A stretch of DNA of 6,576 nt, taken from assembly GCA_945868555.1 (NCBI GenBank), contig CAMBMC010000137.1, positions 1 to 6,576 of the forward strand, written 5' to 3'. Each line of letters begins with the position of its first letter. Positions within the stretch are counted from its first letter, which is position 1. Shown here one piece after another: positions 1-5,514 of the stretch. The translations under genes and the position numbers were made by a program. The notes below the pieces were generated by a model. It made no database searches and was not told the origin of the DNA. It saw only the letters and a list, made by a program, of their open reading frames with translations. This DNA comes from Chitinophaga pinensis (lineage in GTDB: Bacteria > Bacteroidota > Bacteroidia > Flavobacteriales_D > Crocinitomicaceae).

Positions 1-1029
1 AACAAAGTCATTGATCCATTGGCTTCCATCTTTTATGTGATTACGCGTATGGAAGAGACCACCAGTACCTTTGAAGATCGACATGGCCGATTTCCTTTGG
101 AGCGCAGTGTTTTGCATCGTTTCGGATGGATTGAGAAGGCGATGTGCGACCGCTGGGCAGTGGATTTTCTGCGATTTCTTGACCGAAAGGAGCTCATCTC
201 ATTTAGGAATCGTTCAACCGACGTTGAAATTATTCCAACCTTCGATATTGATAATGTGTTTGCCTATCAATGGAAAAATGGGCTTCGAAAATGGGTTTCA
301 AGTGCTAAAGACGTCATAAAAGGAGATCGACGCCGAATTATAGAACGCCGAGATGTCATAAAAGGGGTAAAAAAAGATCCCTACGATACATTTGAGGATA
401 TTCTTGCTGTTCGCAAAGCAGGATTCGCCGTTCGTATGTTTTGGTTGCTAGGCGATTATGCAAAATTTGACCGAAATGTTTCGCACAAAGATCCACGGCA
501 TCAAGCCTTAATCAAAACAATGTCTGAATCGTGCATTGTAGGTATACATCCAAGCTATAAATCGAATAGCTATGAATATTACCTGCATGAAGAAAAGGAA
601 CGCTTGGAGGAAATTATTCTGCAAACAGTCGAACATTCTCGCCAACACTTTTTAAAGCTTAAAATTTCAGTTACTTACCCGATTCTGATTGAACAGGGTA
701 TCCGACACGATTATACCATGGGATTTGCAGAAAATGTTGGATTTAGAGCTGGTACAGCAAGGTCATTCCCTTGGTTCGACCTAACGAAAAACAAACCTAC
801 CGAGCTCATTGTGCATCCTTTTGCATACATGGACGGTACCTTGAACGAATACATGAAGTTGTCACCGCTTGAAGCGAAAGAAACCATACTGAAACTCTAC
901 AAGGAAATTCAAAAATTCGGCGGAGATTTTTTATGTGTTTGGCACAATGAGACACTCGGCGACTACGGGATTTGGGAAGGTTGGCGCGAAGTTTTGAATT
1001 ATACATTATCTCTAAACGAACAAAAATGA
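1..1029 (+). CDS. Polysaccharide deacetylase family protein (DUF7033/CE4-like), 5' end missing
   Basis: The reading frame is open from base 1, so the gene begins upstream of the window; the TTG at 19 is an internal leucine, not a start. 342 codons are visible, probably lacking about 80-100 N-terminal residues. It resembles the Bacteroidota polysaccharide deacetylases: an N-terminal DUF7033-like stretch (DPLASIFYVITRMEE, then HGRF), then the NodB-type metal motif as TFDID (residues 80-84 of the visible part, bases 238-252), then GIHPSY (181-186), which stands where the second histidine motif of CE4 enzymes lies. The C-terminal part has QGIRHDYTMGF, FRAGTARSFPW, VHPFAYMDGTL and WHNETLGDY, all typical of this subfamily. 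By family it would remove acetyl groups from an envelope or exopolysaccharide sugar; the substrate is unknown. Its stop overlaps the next start (ATGA at 1026-1029), indicating an operon with translational coupling. Confidence 0.88.
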   Translation, partial: NKVIDPLASIFYVITRMEETTSTFEDRHGRFPLERSVLHRFGWIEKAMCDRWAVDFLRFLDRKELISFRNRSTDVEIIPTFDIDNVFAYQWKNGLRKWVSSAKDVIKGDRRRIIERRDVIKGVKKDPYDTFEDILAVRKAGFAVRMFWLLGDYAKFDRNVSHKDPRHQALIKTMSESCIVGIHPSYKSNSYEYYLHEEKERLEEIILQTVEHSRQHFLKLKISVTYPILIEQGIRHDYTMGFAENVGFRAGTARSFPWFDLTKNKPTELIVHPFAYMDGTLNEYMKLSPLEAKETILKLYKEIQKFGGDFLCVWHNETLGDYGIWEGWREVLNYTLSLNEQK

Positions 1030-1424
1030 ATCGAACAATCGCATTGACGGGAACTATTCTGCTTCTCATTTCCATTTTGTTAGGCGCTTTTGGCGCGCAT
1101 GCTTTGAAGGAAATTTTAAGGGAGGAACAACTTGTTTCCTTTGAAACGGGTGTCCGCTATCAAATGATTCACGCCCTCGGCTTATTGATTCTTGGTTTGA
1201 ATGCAGAACGCCATAAGTTTCAACTTAAAATGATTTATTGGCTTTTGTTGAGCGGTGTGTTCTTGTTTTCTGTCTCCATATATTTTCTTGCTATGCAAGA
1301 TGTGTTGGGAATGAAACTTAAGTTTTTAGGTCCGATAACACCACTTGGTGGATTGCTTATGATGCTTGGTTGGACAGTTTATGGATTTCAAATTTTTCGC
1401 TCAAAATCTAGTCATGAGCAATAA
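1026..1424 (+). CDS. DUF423 family small membrane protein
   Basis: A 132-residue protein starting at ATG 1026, which overlaps the upstream stop as ATGA. The frame could extend upstream to a TTG at 972, but that would lie inside the deacetylase and before the conserved N-terminus. Conserved DUF423 signatures are visible: GAFGAHALK (20-28), ETGVRYQMIHAL (40-51), FSVSIYFL (81-88) and ITPLGGLLMMLGW (104-116). Four hydrophobic segments (about 4-25, 45-59, 69-90, 100-122) predict an inner-membrane protein. Length matches the usual 120-135 residues. E. coli YgdD is a relative; no biochemical function is established for the family. It overlaps the next gene by 11 bases, so the three plus-strand genes are probably one transcript. 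Confidence 0.93.
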   Translation: MNRTIALTGTILLLISILLGAFGAHALKEILREEQLVSFETGVRYQMIHALGLLILGLNAERHKFQLKMIYWLLLSGVFLFSVSIYFLAMQDVLGMKLKFLGPITPLGGLLMMLGWTVYGFQIFRSKSSHEQ

Positions 1425-2193
1425 GTTTAAGGTGACAATCTTAGGTTCGGGTACCTCTCAAGGTGTTCCCGTCATTGCCTGTGAGTGTCATGTGTGTTCC
1501 AGTAAAGGGGCAAAAGATCAACGTCTTCGAGCATCCATTCTCATCAACTGGCATGGACATAATTTTGTCATAGACTCCGGCCCCGATTTCAGACAGCAAA
1601 TCTTGAGGTCGAAGATTAAAAGTCTCAGAGCGCTCTTGTACACGCACGAACACAAGGATCACATGGCAGGAATGGACGATGTTCGGGCCTTCAATCACCG
1701 CGAACAACGTGACATGGAAATTTTCTGTACAGATCGGGTTGCAGAAGCATTAAAAAGAGAGTACAGATATGTCTTTTCAGGTGAGAGGTATCCTGGAATC
1801 CCAACGGTGAATATTCATTTGATTGAAAATAAAACCTTTCGCCTCCCAGATGGACCAATCGTCACCCCCATTGAAGTAATGCATTACAAGATGCCTGTTT
1901 TTGGATACCGAATAGGCGACTTTACCTACATCACGGATGCAAAAACCATATCGGCTGAGGAACGAAATAAAGTGCGTGGAACGAAAGTATTGATTGTAAA
2001 TGCATTGCACCGATCGGAACACATTTCACATTTCAATTTGGACGAAGCATTGGAATTCATCAAAGACATACAGCCAGAAAAGGCGTATTTGACTCACATT
2101 TCACATTTATTTGGCACTCACGAGGAAATCATGGCTTCTTTGCCACCCAATGTCTTTGTGGCCTACGATGGGCTAGAATTGGAGGTGGAATGA
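1414..2193 (+). CDS. PhnP-like MBL-fold metallo-hydrolase (cyclic phosphodiesterase type)
   Basis: A 259-residue cytosolic protein. I choose ATG 1414 (MSNKFKVTILGSGTSQG) because the first beta strand of the fold follows at once; upstream in-frame ATG 1381 and TTG 1366 would lie deeper in the DUF423 gene. The metallo-beta-lactamase signature THEHKDH is complete (H78, H80, D82, H83), with D175 in YITDAK as probable bridging ligand and H228/H231 in THISHLFGTH near the end. C23, C25 and C28 form a CxCxxC cluster after the first strand, as in PhnP, where cysteines bind a structural zinc. PhnP itself hydrolyses phosphoribosyl 1,2-cyclic phosphate in phosphonate breakdown, but no other phn gene is visible here, so the substrate is open and a general phosphodiesterase role is equally possible. 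Last gene of the operon. Confidence 0.9.
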   Translation: MSNKFKVTILGSGTSQGVPVIACECHVCSSKGAKDQRLRASILINWHGHNFVIDSGPDFRQQILRSKIKSLRALLYTHEHKDHMAGMDDVRAFNHREQRDMEIFCTDRVAEALKREYRYVFSGERYPGIPTVNIHLIENKTFRLPDGPIVTPIEVMHYKMPVFGYRIGDFTYITDAKTISAEERNKVRGTKVLIVNALHRSEHISHFNLDEALEFIKDIQPEKAYLTHISHLFGTHEEIMASLPPNVFVAYDGLELEVE

Positions 2194-2195
2194 GT

Positions 2196-2237
2196 GTGAA
2201 GAATTAAAAATTAAAAATGAAGGATGAAAAATGAAAA
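2196..2237. repeat. Degenerate 7-bp tandem repeat between convergent genes
   Basis: Read in steps of seven from 2196 the units are GTGAAGA, ATTAAAA, ATTAAAA, ATGAAGG, ATGAAAA, ATGAAAA: six units over 42 bases, with T at position 2 and A at positions 4 and 5 invariant. The last units also form an AT-rich inverted repeat, GAAAAAT (2226-2232) against ATTTTTC (2239-2245) with a six-base loop. That could act as a weak terminator for either convergent operon, but it lacks a GC-rich stem. The period is not a multiple of three and no gene spans it. The remainder of the gap, to 2275, shows nothing I recognise. Confidence 0.7.
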
Positions 2238-2275
2238 GATTTTTCTTGTCGGGCGAACCCTTCACCATATGCAAT

Positions 2276-3136
2276 CTACTTTTTTAATTTCATGCCAATG
2301 ACATTTGGCAAAGCCCAGAAGTTCATGTTGTTATCATTGGCATAGGTGTTAGAGACGTAACTTCCAACCTTTTCAACAACGCGATTGCCCGTGCGAATGT
2401 ATAAACTTGTTTCAGGTCCACCTTCAATGTAAATTGCATTCGTTAGTCCGTAGGGCATTCCGATCATAAAGCGAATCATCTCATTGTGGGTGTAGGGTGA
2501 TCGTGAATAGATGTAATAAATGTTGCCTAAGGCATCTGCAGCAGCCACCATCATACTGCACGATTGGTAACGTTTGTTCCAGCCCATTCCTGTGCCATTG
2601 CAGTCGATCATACGAAGTCCTTGCGCGTAGCAATGGTAATCGTTTTTCACAGTATGCCAAGGGTCGCATTGAAGATCGATGATGCAAAAATCATGGGCAC
2701 TGCTGTCTTTAGCATTTAAGGCAATCATGGAGTTGTAGTTCTCACGAAGCAGAGCATTGTTGTGATGTCCATAATTCTTCATGAAGCCACGATTTATTAA
2801 GCCATTCGAAAGTTCGTACATTCCAGCATTGAGAACCACATTTAGGTCAAAGGTATCTGCCCATTCACATACAGATCTCGGACGTCCAAATTCAGTTGCA
2901 GTAAGCAATGAAAATTCCATTTTAGCTGGAGTAATGCGAACAATGGTAATTTTCGAATCACCTAAAATTGATTTCTGTGGGGCATCAACAACACAATACA
3001 AAAGGCCATCGGCCAATGTGTCCCATTGGTATGGGTTTTTTCCAAAATAAGAGCTGTCCACAGCAGCTTGTGCAGAGCTTAAGTGTGCCATGAGAATGAA
3101 GCACAAAAGGGTTATTGTATTTTTAAATATTTTCAT
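2276..3136 (-). CDS. Secreted phosphodiester glycosidase family protein (NAGPA/DUF2233/YigE-like)
   Basis: A 286-residue exported protein. The frame extends to a GTG at 3184, but ATG 3136 gives a clean signal peptide: MKIFKN, a hydrophobic core (about 7-19), then SSAQA with cleavage near 22-25, so this start is preferred. Family marks include LNAGMY (102-107), NRGFMKN (115-121), a central NYNSMIAL segment, YIYSRSPYTHNEM, and the core IEGGPETSLY (237-246) near the C-terminus. The family is named after mammalian NAGPA, which uncovers mannose-6-phosphate by removing GlcNAc; bacterial members are thought to cleave sugar-phosphodiester links in envelope polymers, but the substrate here is unknown. 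Expected location is the periplasm or outside. A possible small ORF overlaps its start by 14 bases. It ends with TAG, facing the PhnP-like gene. Confidence 0.88.
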   Translation of the reverse strand: MKIFKNTITLLCFILMAHLSSAQAAVDSSYFGKNPYQWDTLADGLLYCVVDAPQKSILGDSKITIVRITPAKMEFSLLTATEFGRPRSVCEWADTFDLNVVLNAGMYELSNGLINRGFMKNYGHHNNALLRENYNSMIALNAKDSSAHDFCIIDLQCDPWHTVKNDYHCYAQGLRMIDCNGTGMGWNKRYQSCSMMVAAADALGNIYYIYSRSPYTHNEMIRFMIGMPYGLTNAIYIEGGPETSLYIRTGNRVVEKVGSYVSNTYANDNNMNFWALPNVIGMKLKK

Positions 3137-3302
3137 TCCAATCAAATTTCTTCTTTTCAAACGGAAAAACCTCCAATAATTCACCTGAATAATAAAATTG
3201 ATAGGCTACTGCCCCTAAAGTGTATGCTTTTAAATCTGCGAATCCGACCAAAAAGAAATAGAAGGGGATTTTAAACCATTTGCTGCGAAATATTTTCCTC
3301 AT
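3123..3302 (-). CDS. Possible small membrane protein, 59 residues, overlapping the glycosidase start
   Basis: I do not recognise this protein. Starting at ATG 3302 (the frame also reaches a TTG at 3314) it encodes 59 residues beginning MRKIFRSKWFKIPFYFFLVG. A basic N-terminus is followed by a hydrophobic, aromatic-rich stretch (about 9-35) and a charged tail ending in FEKKKFDWNENI. This fits a single-pass membrane protein or an uncleaved export signal. Support: it fills the gap between the divergent promoter region and the glycosidase gene, lies on the same strand, and overlaps that gene's start by 14 bases, as expected for translational coupling. Against it: it is short, lacks a recognised family, and a plus-strand ORF of similar length covers part of the same bases. 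It may be only a leader region of the glycosidase transcript. Confidence 0.38.
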   Translation of the reverse strand: MRKIFRSKWFKIPFYFFLVGFADLKAYTLGAVAYQFYYSGELLEVFPFEKKKFDWNENI

Positions 3303-3325
3303 TGGGCTGATCAATTATTGGTTTG

Positions 3326-3352
3326 CGAAAATAGAAATTCTAGGTCGGCAAA
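3326..3352 (-). promoter_or_regulatory. Possible minus-strand promoter for the small ORF and glycosidase
   Basis: On the minus strand TTTG (3352-3349) stands 15 bases before TATTTTCG (3333-3326), one base from the Bacteroidota -7 consensus TAnnTTTG. Transcription would start around 3320, about 18 bases before ATG 3302. The match is imperfect and the spacing somewhat short, so this is tentative. Confidence 0.3.
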
Positions 3353-3375
3353 TGCGTAAACTTTCAGGAAAACGC

Positions 3376-3402
3376 TTGTTAAAAAGTTTCTTTTTACATT
3401 TG
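3376..3402 (+). promoter_or_regulatory. Bacteroidota-type promoter of fabI
   Basis: TTG at 3376-3378 and TACATTTG at 3395-3402 are separated by 16 bases. The second element matches TAnnTTTG, the -7 element of the Bacteroidota primary sigma factor, exactly. A start of transcription near 3408-3410 would leave a leader of only about ten bases before ATG 3420, with no Shine-Dalgarno sequence, which is common in this phylum. Confidence 0.55.
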
Positions 3403-3419
3403 TCTAAATAATTAGAACC

Positions 3420-4235
3420 ATGGCAAACAATTTACTAGAAGGAAAAAGAGGGATAATTTTTGGCGCATTGAACAGTCAATCGATTGCTTGGCATGTAGCA
3501 GAGAAAGCTCATGAGCAAGGTGCTCGCTTTGTTTTGACAAACGCACCAATTGCGATGCGCATGGGTGAAATCAATGGACTTGCTGAAAAAACAGGTTCGA
3601 AGGTTATTCCGGCAGACGCAACAAGTGTTGAGGATTTGGAAAAATTGATTAGCGAATCCATGGAAATTCTTGGCGGAAAAATCGATTTTATCTTACATTC
3701 AATAGGCATGTCGGTGAATGTCCGAAAGGGAAATCATTATACAAATGAAAATTATGATTACACGATGAAAGGCTTGGATGTTTCGGCACTTTCATTCCAT
3801 AAGGTCATGCAAACAGCGAAGAAATTGGATGCCATGAACGAGTGGGGTTCGATTGTCGCTTTGACCTACATTGCTGCGCAACGTGTGTTTCCGGATTACA
3901 ATGACATGGCTGACAATAAAGCCTATTTGGAATCAATTGCGCGTAGCTTCGGATACCACTTCGGGGTGGACAACAAGGTGCGTGTGAACACAATTTCTCA
4001 GTCTCCAACAATGACAACAGCTGGTAGTGGAGTGAAAGGATTTTCTGAATTCATTTCTTTTTCCGACATGATGTCACCTCTTGGGAACGCCGATGCAAGT
4101 GCTTGTGCAGATTATTGTGTCACTTTGTTTTCCGATTTGACACGCTATGTGACGATGCAGAACTTATTCCACGATGGTGGATTTTCAAATACGGGAGTAA
4201 CTCAACAAGTCATCGACCGGTTTTCCGAAGAATAA
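3420..4235 (+). CDS. fabI: Enoyl-[acyl-carrier-protein] reductase (NADH), FabI
   Basis: A 271-residue cytosolic enzyme of type II fatty-acid synthesis that reduces trans-2-enoyl-ACP to acyl-ACP with NADH, the last step of each elongation round. It is a short-chain dehydrogenase of the FabI class: N-terminal dinucleotide-binding segment GIIFGALNSQSIAW (11-24), in which the FabI glycine/serine pattern replaces the usual TGxxxGIG; D66 in PADAT; HSIGMS (93-98), containing the glycine position linked to triclosan response; and the catalytic set Y150 (LTY), Y160 and K167 in YNDMADNK (Y-x6-K). The C-terminal half has RVNTISQSPT and a substrate-loop region GVKGFSEF, then NLFHDGGFSNTG. Length is normal. 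It has its own promoter and terminator and so is probably transcribed alone. Sequence features match the Bacteroidota FabI form very well. Confidence 0.97.
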   Translation: MANNLLEGKRGIIFGALNSQSIAWHVAEKAHEQGARFVLTNAPIAMRMGEINGLAEKTGSKVIPADATSVEDLEKLISESMEILGGKIDFILHSIGMSVNVRKGNHYTNENYDYTMKGLDVSALSFHKVMQTAKKLDAMNEWGSIVALTYIAAQRVFPDYNDMADNKAYLESIARSFGYHFGVDNKVRVNTISQSPTMTTAGSGVKGFSEFISFSDMMSPLGNADASACADYCVTLFSDLTRYVTMQNLFHDGGFSNTGVTQQVIDRFSEE

Positions 4236-4241
4236 TTTTTG

Positions 4242-4268
4242 AAATGCAGTCTTAGGGCTGCATTTTTT
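4242..4268 (+). terminator. Rho-independent terminator of fabI
   Basis: AAATGCAGTC (4242-4251) pairs with GGCTGCATTT (4256-4265) over ten base pairs, one of them G-U, around the loop TTAG. The stem runs into six T residues (4263-4268), followed by GTTTT. It starts seven bases after the fabI stop, the classic position. Confidence 0.87.
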
Positions 4269-4277
4269 GTTTTATTT

Positions 4278-4291
4278 CGAAACATGTTTCG
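4278..4291. promoter_or_regulatory. Perfect 14-bp palindrome, possible operator before the barrel gene pair
   Basis: CGAAACATGTTTCG equals its own reverse complement and lies between the fabI terminator and the ATG at 4319. It has no loop, so it reads as a binding site for a dimeric protein rather than a hairpin. The outer CGAA/TTCG arms resemble the Gram-positive LexA box (CGAAC-N4-GTTCG), but the C and G next to the centre are replaced by A and T. I found no convincing TAnnTTTG element beside it; TAAGATTA at 4293-4300 is only a poor match. Function as an operator is inference. Confidence 0.4.
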
Positions 4292-4318
4292 TTAAGATTA
4301 AACTCAAAAGAAAAATCA

Positions 4319-4936
4319 ATGAAGTTGATCATCGCATGTTTATTGTGTTTCACAAGTGTATGGGCACAACAACTACCACTTCGCAATGGGCAAGGCGGAC
4401 TATTTAGTTTAGGGCTTCGAACAACCTTTAGCGGGTTTACTGGTTCCAATGCTTTGGCTTCAGGAAGTGGTTTTGGAATTGGTGGACAATTCAGACTGCA
4501 GCCTGCAGCATCCGTGAATACAGATTGGTTTTTTGATTACATCACTGAAAACGCCGGTGATTTTGCCAATCGTACAGATTACCACATTGGCTGGAGTGTC
4601 TTGTATTATCCACTAAAAAATCAAACACCATTTGCTCGCCCTTATATTTTAGCCGGACATTGTTTTGATTATACCAAACTGCAAGAAAATGCCAACCGCA
4701 ACAATTACATGGAGCGCTGGAGTTCTGCCATTCAGGGTGGAATAGGTGTACATCTCAAGCTCACGGAACGACTTGATCTCTCCTTGGTCGGTCAGTACAT
4801 GATCCATTTAGGAACAGACATTCATGAAGAATATGTAAATGGTCAAGTGATTTTTCACGAGGAGAAGGGAGGGACACTTGAGGGACATTTACTGTTCAAT
4901 GCAAGTATCAACTATAAAATTGCAGACTTATGGTAA
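4319..4936 (+). CDS. Exported protein, probable outer-membrane beta-barrel (porin-like)
   Basis: A 205-residue protein without a specific family name I can assign. A type I signal peptide is clear: MKLIIACLLCFTSVWA, then QQ, with cleavage after A16. The mature part alternates polar and hydrophobic residues in short strands rich in G, Y and F (GLFSLGLRTTFSGF, FGIGGQFRLQPA, YHIGWSVLYYPL, RPYILAGHCFDY, IQGGIGVHLKLT, LDLSLVGQYMIHLG, LLFNASINYKIA), about eight strands in all, the size of a small eight-stranded barrel. It ends in tryptophan, in keeping with the C-terminal aromatic residue read by the BAM insertion machinery. The region 142-185 (IGVHLKLTERLDLSLVGQYM onward) resembles the OmpA-type or DUF-class Bacteroidota 'outer membrane beta-barrel' proteins. 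It overlaps the next gene by seven bases, so the two are probably made together. Confidence 0.75.
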   Translation: MKLIIACLLCFTSVWAQQLPLRNGQGGLFSLGLRTTFSGFTGSNALASGSGFGIGGQFRLQPAASVNTDWFFDYITENAGDFANRTDYHIGWSVLYYPLKNQTPFARPYILAGHCFDYTKLQENANRNNYMERWSSAIQGGIGVHLKLTERLDLSLVGQYMIHLGTDIHEEYVNGQVIFHEEKGGTLEGHLLFNASINYKIADLW

Positions 4937-5514
4937 GAGGATTCGTTATTGCTGCATGCATGTTTGTAATGGGTACTTCATTTTCTCAAGTTCTCATCGG
5001 TCCTGGCTTGATTAAAGCCACGGGAAGTATAACTCCAGGGCTTATGGTTGATCAGCCTATGCGAAACGTCTATTTTTCAGGTTTTTCTGAAGTGTACACG
5101 AGCCGCAAGTTGAGTTTCAGGGGTGATGTGTTGTGGTATGTGGATGGTCAATCAAAGGCAGCTCAGGAAACGTGGCGCTACGGAAGGAATCTGAGTGTTT
5201 ACTTCGGTGCGTTTTATCATTTCAACAAGAAAAACTGGGACATGCACATCGGATTTCAGCCAGGCATGGCCGTCATAAAACCGGCGGGTAGTGTTCAAGC
5301 AAATCCATTGGTGAAACCGTGTCCATCAGCAGCATTTCATGTTGGTTCGACCTTTTTCGTTTGGAAGTACTTTAATTTCTATGCTGATCTGGCCTATACA
5401 CACACCCATTACCGCGGCTTGAATTCAGGTTCGGCATATCTCGGCGAGTTGCTTTTCACTGCAGGATTAGGATTTAACATCAATGTGTTTCAATCCCATA
5501 GAAACAAGCGCTAA
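4930..5514 (+). CDS. Exported protein, probable small outer-membrane beta-barrel
   Basis: A 194-residue protein starting at ATG 4930, inside the last codons of the previous gene (seven-base overlap). The N-terminus MVRGFVIAACMFVMGTSFSQ is a signal peptide with likely cleavage after S19 or Q20. The rest is made of aromatic beta strands: RNVYFSGFSEVYTSRKLSF, FRGDVLWYVDG, LSVYFGAFYHFN, WDMHIGFQPGMAVI, AAFHVGSTFFVW, FNFYADLAYTHTHY, LLFTAGLGFNINVF. About eight strands suggest a barrel like its neighbour, although the two sequences do not look clearly homologous. After the last strand comes a basic tail (QSHRNKR) instead of a terminal aromatic residue. No function can be named. Its stop codon directly touches the stop of the opposing peptidase gene, with no visible terminator between them. 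Confidence 0.72.
   Translation: MVRGFVIAACMFVMGTSFSQVLIGPGLIKATGSITPGLMVDQPMRNVYFSGFSEVYTSRKLSFRGDVLWYVDGQSKAAQETWRYGRNLSVYFGAFYHFNKKNWDMHIGFQPGMAVIKPAGSVQANPLVKPCPSAAFHVGSTFFVWKYFNFYADLAYTHTHYRGLNSGSAYLGELLFTAGLGFNINVFQSHRNKR

Noticed and set aside
310..366. Imperfect 15-base direct repeat (310-324 and 352-366), both encoding DVIKG, inside the deacetylase gene.
   Set aside because: The segment aligns in length with the usual family sequence at this point, so it is not an insertion or duplication; the similarity is probably chance in a lysine-rich helix.
1366..1413. Upstream TTG/ATG starts extending the PhnP-like protein.
   Set aside because: They add residues in another frame of the DUF423 C-terminus, with no conserved sequence before the first beta strand at MSNKFKVTILG.
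2251..2260. GGGCGAACCC (GGG-TTCG-CCC on the minus strand) as a terminator hairpin for the convergent genes.
   Set aside because: The stem is three base pairs only and does not extend outward; no T tract follows directly.
3083..3274. Plus-strand 63-codon ORF across the glycosidase start region.
   Set aside because: It runs antisense through the signal-peptide region, resembles no protein, and its cysteine- and arginine-rich composition suggests a shadow frame.
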